Assembly: GCA_000827495.1 (NCBI GenBank) | Contig: KN817688.1 | Location: 18,849 to 59,421 of the forward strand | Origin: Hypholoma sublateritium FD-334 SS-4 | Lineage: Eukaryota > Basidiomycota > Agaricomycetes > Agaricales > Strophariaceae | Direction of reading: 5' to 3' | Length of the DNA stretch: 40,573 bases | Shown: piece after piece, positions 20,901-30,281 of the stretch | Numbering within the stretch: position 1 is the stretch's first letter | Layout of the letters: every line of letters begins with the position of its first letter | Translations under genes and position numbers: made by a program | Notes under the pieces: model-generated | What the model was told of the DNA's origin: nothing | Seen by the model: only the letters and a program-made list of their open reading frames with translations | The model's database searches: none

Positions 20901-21898
20901 GCGCGCACCCGCTTTCACCTGCGCAGGTGCAGGCGCCGGCCGCGCGCGCGGGGGTGGCGGGGCGTGGCCGTTCGCTGTCGGTGGTGGTGGTGGTGATGAT
21001 GATGGCGGTGTTGGCGGTGTGGCGGTGGTGGTGGTGGTGGTGGTGGTCGCAGGAGGACGCGCGGGTGGGGCCGAGATGGACGCGAACGCAGAAAACGTGT
21101 GTGGCTGGCGCGGCGTTGCATATTTCTTCGGCGCGCCCGCCGCGCCGTTTCCATTTCCGCGCGCAGGCGGGGGCGCAGCCGCCGCCGGCACTTTGGCGGA
21201 TTTCTCGGGAGCAGGGGCGGGGGCAGGCGCGCCGTTGCTGCGCGCCGGCGCAGGCGCAGGACTAGCGATATACGTCGTCGTCCTCGACCCCACCGCAGCG
21301 GGCCGCTCCTGCGCGCCGCGCGCCACCCGCGCGGAGTAGTCCGAGAACACGCTATACGCATCGAGGCTCGCCGCCGACACGCTGCTCGACGCGGACACCG
21401 CGTGGCGCGCGCGCGTCGCGGGCGGCGTCGCCGTCGCCGGCGTGCGGGTCGACGGCACTGCGGTCGTGTGCGAGGGGGCGGTGGGCTCGGGGGAGGGGGC
21501 GAGGGCGAGCGGGTGGGGTTGGGGGGCAGGCGGGTCGGCGGTGAGCGAGCGGCGGCTCGGGCGGCGGAAGGTCGCGGACGACGAGGCCATCGACGTGCGC
21601 GGGGACTGGTTCGGCGTGAAGAACACGTCGAGGTCGACCTCCGAGTCGTCGTCGTCGTCCTCCTCCTCTTCCTCCTCCTCCTCCTCCTCCTCATCGTCAT
21701 AGGGGGGCCGGCGCTGCGAACGTAAGCCGGTAAACAGGGGCGGCAAGGGGGGGTGGTCGGGTGGCTCACCGGCACCGACTCGGCGGCGATGCGGAGCATC
21801 TCCGCGCGGGTGGAGTAGTACTCGCGCCTGTCGGGCGGTGGGCGGTACGACTGCGAGGGCTGGTTGAAGAGCGTCTGCACCAGCGTCGGCTTGGACAT
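17959..21898 (-). CDS. large disordered protein with a C-terminal medium-chain dehydrogenase/reductase-like domain (4 exons)
   Basis: Exons 21898-21770, 21713-19077, 19000-18158 and 18096-17959 give 1,248 residues. The start MSKPTLVQTLFNQPSQSYRP precedes YYSTRAEMLRIAAESVP. A Glu/Asp homopolymer and about 600 residues of Pro/Ala/Ser/Thr low complexity follow. The dehydrogenase-like fold begins with FTAYRAPPGSVPRGGVLVQV and VALDGVDARLVG. It is interrupted by a disordered insert of about 150 residues, then resumes at GYIPGRAFVGRVLECGWDVG and EFIVVDRHRIQRVP. A Rossmann-like stretch (ALVLRGHDGAGALAAQLLA) and FDAVLDCVGGKAVW follow. I see no catalytic zinc ligands. This recalls Ast1-like non-classical members, an inference only. 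The last intron (18097-18157) changes frame and is less certain. Confidence 0.8.
21610..21700 (-). repeat. trinucleotide tract encoding poly-Glu/Asp
   Basis: On the + strand this is a CTC/TCC/TCG-rich tract. On the coding strand it gives a run of GAG then GAC codons, about 20 acidic residues, in exon 2 of the dehydrogenase-like gene. It is mostly uninterrupted GAG, so likely polymorphic in length between strains. Confidence 0.85.
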
Positions 21899-24100
21899 AT
21901 CGGTCGGGAACAAGGGCTGCACGTTCCATCAGCCCACGTTCCCTTATCATGCGCGGCTCTTTCCACACCCTCAGCTGCCATCTTACGTCTCACGAATCGA
22001 GGCCGCGGGCTGCTCGCAACCACGGCAACGTGCAGCGCGCACTACAACGCTGGAGCGTTCATTTCGAGTCGCCAAGGGCCCTTTGTTGCTACACCCTTTC
22101 CCTTTCATCAGCCTCACACCGCCGCTCGCCACTCGGTCGTCGTGTCCGCACCAGGCGTTGGCAGGCGAAACCATGCGGTTGGAGCCCTGCCTCATCAGTC
22201 CTCCAGACTCGACGTTGGACGCCGACAAAATCCAGACGACGAAGCAGGCCAACCCTCCATTCCACCCTTCTCGGTGCATACCAGTCCTCGACGTCTGACA
22301 TTACCCCTTGATTCCATTCTCGCCAGCACCGCCCATACGCAGCACGAACTTCAAACACAAGGAAGCCTGCTGCGCCCTCAAAGACCTGTGTAAACGTCAA
22401 TTAATTCTGCTCAGACAGTCTCCTTTCCGACCGCAGGCACCCCTCATGAATTCGCCCACATCGTGACGTAGGCAGCTCTCTTTCCCGTTGATATGAACAA
22501 CATTTCACATCTCCACCCAAGGAATCGAACGCCTGCCTCGTTGCAATCGCGACCCTTGCTGCGCGAACTACTGGAGAGCCGTCCATCGCGGAACCGTCTC
22601 CTCTGACAACCTCCTTCCACTACGCGTAGCTTTTCTTGGCTACTTGTCCTTCCCTGAAATCGCGAAATTCGAGGTTCTAGAGGGATTAATCGTCGACTCA
22701 GTCTCCTCTCCGGATAAAGCAACCCATGAACGCGCCGATATCGTCACGCAGGTAGTTTTCTTTCCCGTTAACATGTTTACAATATCTCACATTTTACCTC
22801 AGGAATCAAAACGGCTCGAGCTGTGCTACCCTCAGGAACGCGCCATCGCAAAACCGTCTTTTCACAATCTCCTCCTGCTACGCAGCCCTCTTGACCATCA
22901 TATCATGTCCTCTCAACCGTGCCTATTCAACGCCTGCGCAATCTGTCCCGCGTCAATCAATCCATACCAGCCATCTATCTACACCTCACTCCAAGGAACC
23001 CTCGACGATATCGTTGCAGGTCGTTTCCTCTCCTACATCTCACGTCTTCACCTGAGGAATTAAATAAACGCTCAGCGCGCCTGCGCCTGTCGAAACCCTA
23101 GGTTTTGGCGAGACTTTGGAGGACGACACGCCCCCGATCTGCCCAATCCCGGACGCTTCCTCGTCGTCGCTCAACGGTCTGCTCGCGACAACCAGCGCGC
23201 ACTGCATGTGCCCCTGGGCGCTGGAGCGTTCATCTCAGGCCGCCAAAAGCCCTCAGGCCTATTCATCACCCACAGGGTAGCAACCCGCCACGAAGATCCA
23301 GTATGCTATCCAGGCCAAACGTCACCCACCGACGAAGCTCAAGCCAACCGTTCTTCCCATCCCCAACGCATTTCGTCTGTGGGCGTCCCAACAAACTCCT
23401 CAGCTCGTCGATATCGCGCCGCAGGTGCTTTTCTTTCCTCAAGTCATGAAGAGCTCTTTGTTGCTAGAACCTGCCCATTTCGTCAGTCCGACACGGATAT
23501 ATCTCCACAGGATGCTCGCCCACCACTCGGTCGTCGTGTCTGTACCATGTGGAAACAGGGAGGTTGGAACTCGGCTTCAAAGAGACAAAAATGTTCTCCA
23601 GATTCGACGTTGGACGCGGATGCAGGACAAAGCTATGGCCGACCGTCTTTTCCAGTCTTCTCGGTTCACTTAGGCCTTGCTTGAAATTACCCTTTGATTC
23701 CTTTTTCGACAACACAGTCATGTCCTTCACAAACACAAAGAGACCCGCTGCGTTCTCCGAGCTGTGTAATCCGTTCGTGCGTCAATCAATTCGGCTCATA
23801 CATTTTCAACCCAATCTCCTTTCCGACCACAGGCACCCTCATGAGCTGGCGATATCGTTATTGGTACACTTGGTTTTCTTTCCTGTTGACATGAATATAT
23901 ATACCTTGACCCACGGGATTAAACGCGCCTTGTTGCGATCCTGATACTGTTGCTGCGCTAGAGTTGCGCTAGATTCAGGAAACCGTCAGTCGCGGAACCG
24001 TCTCCTCTGACAATTTCCTTCCGCCGAGTAGAACGTTTCTCGGCTACTTGACCTACGCGTCTCAGGAACCTCATGTTCGTCACACAAAAAGGCCCACAAT
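21899..24100. repeat. degenerate dispersed repeat family, copies 1 and 2
   Basis: Non-coding. Several word blocks recur in the same order near 22.05-22.65, 22.7-22.8, 23.1-23.7 and 23.8-24.05 kb: CTGGAGCGTTCAT; CCACTCGGTCGTCGTGTC; GATTCGACGTTGGACGC or close variants; CTTTCCCGTTGA-CATG; CGGAACCGTCTCCTCTGACA; CGGCTACTTG. Similar blocks return at 26.5-27.2 kb. The unit is about 0.9-1.0 kb. No transposase, reverse transcriptase or terminal repeats were seen, so the class is unknown. Confidence 0.65.
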
Positions 24101-24145
24101 CATGAGTGATATAATAATTAGAGTGATGGTATAAAAAAGGCCGAA

Positions 24146-25407
24146 TTACACATAATCGTGCCGTTCATGGAATTTGAACCGAACTGTTGAGCTTGCTACG
24201 AGACGTGGAAATTTATCCCGAGTCAACTTGTTCAGAAGGTATTCAACTTCATCTTCGTCTCGATCATGGGAGTACCACTTGAGGTCAATTGCTACTCGTC
24301 GCAACATGGGGAAGGCGTCCTGGTGGGTCAATACATTGTCGAGGTCGGACCAGTCACGCGAGGATGTGTCACATGTATCATCTGCTTCAACTAGCACGAC
24401 AACCTTTAGCTCCTCGAGGACATTATCTCCAGAAAGTTGTCGCAGCTCCGAAACAAGTCCGCACAAGGGATTATCGTAGTGTTCATCAGCAGACACAGTG
24501 AGTTTTAACCGAATTGTGTTGAGTGTTCGATAGGCATTTTCTAACAGGCTTGCACCTAGCCCACACAGCTCCACTGGTTCTTCATCTTTAAAAAAAACTT
24601 TTAATTTGGAGATGTAATTTTCTGATAAATCAACCACGCACATTCTATGGAGAGTGTTCGAAGCTGTGTCACCGTCTTCAGGAGCAAAGACATTTGGAAG
24701 GCCTCGTTTACATTGGAAATTTCAAAAGATGCTTTCTCAAGGTGGCTGAAGTCAATAGCTGGCCCGTTGATTGATCTGCGGCCTAGAGGGTGCCACTGCA
24801 TGAGCACCAAAATGGCGGAATGAAATCCTGCGACATGTAAGGATGCTGGAGCCGGAATTTTAGCGCGCGGGAGGGTTCGGTAGGCATGAGGAGTCGCTTC
24901 GGATACTTGGGAGACTGAGATATCGGTGAGGCCACTGCAAAGCGACAGAGCGGGAAAGGGAAAGTTGTGCACAAGCCCGAGATCGAGATGCGTCACTGTC
25001 GGAAGCTGTATCAAGGATATGAGGAGTGATTTCGTCGGCTCGTTGACTTCAACCCAGTCAGCCCATCCAAACGAGGTCAATGTGATCGATTGCAGGAAGG
25101 GTGGCTGACTGCGCCGCATGACCTCGAGTATGGCGAGTATATGCTCGCTAGTAGATTTGTGCTCGACAAAATACTTCAGTTTTCTTATGCGGCGAGTAAT
25201 ATCGGGGGACCGATGGAGAAGGCGGATCAGGTCGGTTTCTTCCCCTGCGGACGATAGGCTGATCGACGAGAAGATGTATCGGCGGCATAGTAGAGCCATG
25301 AATTTGCAGGTTTGAGAGAGCGCTCGAAGGGTCTCCTTATCCCATTCGGCACCCAATACGTCGGTGATGTACGCAAGGATGTCGAATGGTGTTGCTATGG
25401 TCCTCAT
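24146..25407 (-). CDS. F-box-like protein, inverted duplicate (paralogue 3, 2 exons)
   Basis: Exons 25407-24642 and 24585-24146 give 401 residues. The start MRTIATPFDILAYITDVL aligns with the tandem pair; an in-frame Met 10 codons upstream is not used because it lies outside the aligned start. It has LRALSQTCKFMALLCRRYIF and, in exon 2, VELCGLGASLLENAYRTLN and DNPLCGLVSELRQLSGDNV. The acidic motif is SSRDWSDLDNVL. Intron position and phase equal those of paralogues 1 and 2 (56 bases). The frame is intact. It faces away from the small mitochondrial-type copy at 25707, mirroring the arrangement at 10 kb. Confidence 0.86.
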
Positions 25408-25530
25408 GTTGACGTTGTGAACAGAAGAATGGCGCATTGCAGAGCATTGCGCGTCGTTGTCAAATCACGGGCCGGCGCTCCGTCCATCATGATCGTCTCA
25501 CCTGCCGCCGACCTGCTTTACTCTCCCTCC

Positions 25531-25603
25531 CAATATGTCGGTAATGTGGGGAAAGATGTCGAATGGAACTGGGGTCTTCGTCAAGTTGAAGTCGCGGACA
25601 GAA
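25531..25603 (-). pseudogene. relic of an F-box-like gene 5' end
   Basis: On the - strand the leader GCGACTTCAACTTG is followed by ACGAAGACCCCAGTTCCATT and a segment ending ATTACCGACATATTGG. This matches the first codons of the F-box-like genes at 10287 and 11772 (KTPVPFDI..ITDIL). The start codon is ACG instead of ATG, and similarity stops after about 17 codons. It sits next to the small mitochondrial-type copy, as the complete gene does at 10287. So it is a deleted remnant of the proximal tandem gene. Confidence 0.8.
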
Positions 25604-25706
25604 AAGAGCTGATGGAAACGGGGACAGTGCCGTTACCCGTACCGGGACTTAGGCCGGCCCACCGCTCGGCGCCGCATTGTCGGTGGGCAACTCTCCTCCG
25701 CCCATC

Positions 25707-26248
25707 ATGTTTGCCCTCCTCCGGCGCGCGCCCGCTGCTCGTCTCGCCTGCCGACCCCGCTTCATTCATGTTACACGCCCACGCTGCGCACCATATAAAG
25801 GCTTCCCGCCCGGCTGCTGCTAAACTTACCGCCATACAGAGCACGCCGCTCTTCAGGAAAATGAACGCGAATCCCGCTGCGCTCAAGGCTATTACCAAGT
25901 TCGCCGAGGTGGTGCAGAACCAGGGTGCATTCCATAATCAGTGCTCAGCATCTCTGAAGACGCTAATCATAGGTGTATGACAGGCTTCAACACGACGGCG
26001 GGCCCGCCTTCGATGTTTCAGATGGCCAAGATGTGGCTCAACGCGGACGTACGCGCCGCGGGGAAAGAACTCTCGGACGCGCTTTTAGCGGCTGGGGTCA
26101 ACCCTAATGATAAGGTGCGTCGCGACGCTGCCGGTGCGCATGCTTGTGCGTGTCCATGAGGTGCTGATGCAGTCACTTGTGGCAGGAGGTGATGCAGCAG
26201 TTGAGCGAGCTCACAAAGCTCGTGAGCACCCCCCCACCGAAGATCTGA
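25707..26248 (+). pseudogene. frameshifted copy of the small mitochondrial-type gene
   Basis: It begins MFALLRRAPAARLACRPRFI, almost identical to the gene at 10149. A net loss of about 5 bases near 25830, just after GGCTTCCCGCCCGG, shifts the frame and a TAA follows at once. Beyond the lesion everything is kept in another frame: KLTAIQSTPLFRKMNANP, an intron at 25932-25983 or so, TTAGPPSMFQMAKMWLNADV, a second intron, and EVMQQLSELTKL to a stop at 26246-26248. In that second frame an ATG near 25778 opens a shorter protein without the original presequence. So it is either a young pseudogene or a truncated variant; I favour pseudogene. Confidence 0.75.
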
Positions 26249-26479
26249 GCGCAGAGCTACATGATATACACAGAACGAACACCCCGGGCTCCTAGGTACC
26301 ATTGTTTATATGGTAGCCAATGTGATTTGGGTCAAGGCGTTACCTCGTCGCTTGAACCTCTAGAACATCGAACATCACTGGACATTGCATTTCCTGGCTC
26401 CTCTGGTCTCCTAGCTTGCGTGGACTACATCCGATCTCCCTCCTCCGGCCCAAGACGTTGGTCACAGATGGAAAACTAA

Positions 26480-27250
26480 GACGACGGAGGCGACCTTTCC
26501 ACCTTACTTGATGTATCTCGGCAATGGAAGTTTGCAAGAACTCCTCATGAAGTCAACGATATCGTTACGCACGTAGTCGTATTTCCCTTTGACAGGCATA
26601 TGACATTCCACATTTTCACTTAAGGAATTGAACAGATACCTCGTTGCAATCGCGATATCTACTGCGCAAAACGGCAGAAATTGCGCTACTTTCAGGAAAC
26701 CGTCAATCGCGGAATCGTCTCCACTGATATCTTCCTTCCACTAAGCAGACTCTTCTCGGCTAATTCTCATTCGTGTCTCGCTCCTGCAAATATCGAGATT
26801 CGTGCCTTTTGGAAGTGCTTTGTAGGACGACACGCTCCCAATCTACCCTCCCCACCAGTTTTCCAAGGGAGGTTTCCTCCTCGTCACTCGCCAGCCTGCT
26901 CGCGGAAACATGCAGTGCGTATTAACATGCCACTTGTGCTTTCATTTCAAAATCCCTGTGCCCTGTTCATCAGTCTGCCGGGCTCCCCGTGTACCAGTTC
27001 TGGCCAGCCTGCTTCTGGAATCGGCCACGAATAGACAGCAATTTCATCTGGGCTCACACGTTGGACATTGGTCGCCGGTAAGTACAAAGCAAAGACGGCG
27101 AATCCCAGGCCGACCGACTTTTCCATCCTCCTTAATGCAACTCGCCGACGGCAGCTTGAATTCATCCCTTGATTTCATTAACAGCACAGCCTATGTGCCG
27201 CAGGAAGGTGTTGTTCATCAAGATGAAGAGGATTACTATTACGGGTAAAC
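26480..27250. repeat. degenerate dispersed repeat family, copy 3
   Basis: It shares ordered blocks with 21.9-24.1 kb: GATATCGTTACGCA, GTTGCAATCGCGA, CGCGGAATCGTCTCC, CTTCCTTCCACTA, GGACGACACGC, CTCGTCACTCGCCAGCCTGC and CACGTTGGACATTGG. No coding function is seen. With the copies at 22-24 kb it brackets the inverted duplicate 24146-26454. Confidence 0.6.
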
Positions 27251-27903
27251 CCATCATTGTAAACTACACGTCAGGCATAATTACAACGTACGAGCACAGG
27301 GAACACAGTAGTGCTCCTTGCGAAATACAATCGGGACCACCGGACTTTCCAGCAGCGTAGCATTAAAACCTTTACTAGGGTATTGACCGCCCAAATCAGC
27401 TAGGAAACAGAAATATCAATACTATAGGTCTTCCTTGCCGTATTTGAGGGATCGTCCATGCAGAAGCTTCATGACAAATATCCAGGCAAACTTTCACTGG
27501 CCAAAGTCAACGAATGAACAGGCCGCCTTTGGATCAACTGTGCTCTGCAGTTTCTTGGTTTGAGTATGATGTATTTTATGAGTGGCGGGTCATCCAATTT
27601 CGTGCATTTCCTGCTCCCTACTACATCTCTCTGTGCACCTAATCACGTCATCTAGATCCACCGCCCAGATTCTCGCACAGGCGGACGTCGATCTTGATAG
27701 ATTCGCCAGCGCAGCAAAACACACCTTCATGTACACTCCCAGCGCCGTCCAGCAATAGCCAGATTTCACCCGTCTGCGCAGCCAATCAGGCACATACACC
27801 TCTTCTAGTCCAAAAATATAGTCCGCTCTGATATTCCAGTGATGCTCTGTATAATCATTCACCCTTCTTCCTTCTCCCCGAACCCAAGCCGGAGCGGACA
27901 TTC
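27251..27903. other. intergenic, 3' side of the GPI-protein gene
   Basis: No supportable gene. An open frame on - (27901-27590) of about 100 codons includes YIFGLEEVYVPDWLRRRVKS but matches no family I recognise and overlaps the 3' end of the neighbouring gene. I leave it uncalled. Confidence 0.3.
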
Positions 27904-28675
27904 TCACAGCAATCGGTAAAAGAAGAGCCCAATCAAGGCCGTGTAAGTCCAGAGTCCAAGATTGGTGTGCGGAACAGATGTTGGGAGGCCTCCCGAGGTT
28001 GTAGTAGGGGACGGGGATGGGGTGTCCGTCGAGAGAGATGTTATGGTGGTTTGAGGCGCAGTACGTGTAAGCGGCACCGTTGTTATGGTTGATTGCGACG
28101 TAGGCAGGCCTGGTGCTTGGGTCGATATCGATGTCGATGTCGCTGCAGTGGAAGGAGGACTGACGACGATGGTGGAGTCTGGAGATTGTCCGGGGAACGT
28201 AACCGGAGGCAGCGAGACTCCTGCCAGAGCACAACTCTGTTCGATTTCTTCGGAAGGCAAGTCATGATCTAGTCTATATGACAGGTATAAACAACTCGTA
28301 TGAACATACCGTTGATCGTGTTCTGCTGGGTAGTGTAATCGGTCGTGTTATCCACCTGCCCGAGGCACTCGAAGCAGTTGAAGTAGTTTGTGACAAACGA
28401 TGTCAGACAACAGGTCGAGATTTGGCACTATGGAGATGGGGATGAATAATCGAGGTTGGTCTACCAAGGGCAAGAAGCTGGCTCACTCCATTACTGATCA
28501 TGGACTCTATGGCATTGCAGGGAGTCGCGCATTGAGTAGGAGGAGCAGGGTTTGTGCCAGTTTGCCGTGATACAAGCGCATGAATTCCTCCAGTGTCGAA
28601 AGTGATTCCGGCCATAATGCGCAGAGCCATTGTCCCAGTAACAGTCATATACAGCGCAGTCGCGAGCCGGAACAT
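27904..28675 (-). CDS. small cysteine-rich secreted protein with probable GPI anchor (3 exons)
   Basis: Exons 28675-28487, 28427-28310 and 28268-27904 give 223 residues. The N-terminus MFRLATALYMTVTGTMALRI is a plausible signal peptide. The mature part has eight cysteines in the order C-x3-C, C-x4-CC, C-x2-C and a late C (CATPCN; CQISTCCLTSF; NCFECLG; SCALAG). A Ser/Thr/Pro-rich stalk of about 80 residues follows, then a C-terminal hydrophobic tail LGLWTYTALIGLFFYRLL with small residues before it, as expected for GPI attachment. Eight-cysteine GPI proteins of this kind are common on basidiomycete walls. Function unknown; it is not a CFEM domain as far as I can tell. Intron 2 is only 41 bases. 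Divergent from the deaminase gene at 29150. Confidence 0.82.
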
Positions 28676-29149
28676 GGCGTAAATGAGCACCAAGGTGACA
28701 GTAGGGCGTAAACCTGCGATTAGAGCATTTTGTGGCCGCCCATCATTGCCCGGCGCCCACGAAACACTTTCCCATATCCTGTTCCAAAAATACATCAATA
28801 GTATTATAGATGACGCATTTAACGGTAAGCCGTTGGTTTTCCTCCGAGCGTGTTCGGGCAGCAAATGTATTCAAGGCAATTGCACAGCCTCTGTGTGTGT
28901 GTTCAGGTACAGCTTTTTAGCGGGTTGACATTTCACGTCGTCATGGGAGGCAGAAAGTGGGCGGGCGAAGGTTAATGGAAGGGATTGATGAACGTACTTA
29001 GGTAAGACGCACTATCTGATAAGATCGCCGATTTAGTCAACAATGACTCAACGCGAAATTTCACCGACCGCTTTGCCATTTCCAAACGCCTGCAAGGTCC
29101 AACAACACGTCGTAATGGCACAGCCAAGTTAATGCAGACAGACTAAGCC
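28676..29149. promoter_or_regulatory. shared upstream region of two divergent genes
   Basis: 474 bases separate the ATG of the GPI-protein gene (-) from the ATG of the deaminase gene (+), so both promoters must lie here. No clear TATA box or other named element stands out. Confidence 0.4.
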
Positions 29150-29915
<766 letters not shown>

Positions 29916-30281
29916 TTGGCTTTAGTAGCCATCGTCGGAAATATCAACACAACAACAAAATTCCGCCGAATCGCACTCTCCATCCAAAGTAGCCTAGTCT
30001 CATGATCCCTCTCGAGGTTGCGGCTGAACACGGCGTAACGATGCCAACAATCGATCCATAGTCGATGTTCACGGCTGTCTAGTCTATGCTATTGGAGTTA
30101 AGAAGAGAATCTACGAAGGACTTATATCCTCACTGTTCTTGCAATTTGAGCCGTCGGCGTCTAGTTGAGGAGAGAAGGTAACAGTGAAATGTTGATATGG
30201 TACAATGCGGTAGAGTACAAACCGAAACAAATCACAAACATCCAGTGTGCACCGTTGGATCTGTTTACTCTCCTGCGATTG
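29916..30281. other. convergent 3' intergenic region
   Basis: 366 bases between the stops of the deaminase and prolyl oligopeptidase genes. No gene or named element seen. Confidence 0.5.

Larger units (their letters stand above)
24146..26454. repeat. segmental duplication, copy B (inverted relative to copy A)
   Basis: It mirrors 9399-13046. From right to left it holds the 3' flank of the small gene, the small gene (+ strand, frameshifted), a stub of an F-box-like 5' end, then an intact F-box-like gene on -. Copy A has two complete F-box-like genes where copy B has a stub plus one gene. Limits are approximate. Confidence 0.83.

Noticed and set aside
22480..22560. tRNA-like T-loop motif (GTTCGATTCC on the - strand)
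   Set aside because: No matching acceptor, D or anticodon arms at proper distance, and the segment belongs to the dispersed repeat family.
27590..27901. About 100-codon frame on - after the GPI-protein gene
   Set aside because: No family match and no signal of its own; it probably lies in the 3' flank of the neighbouring gene.
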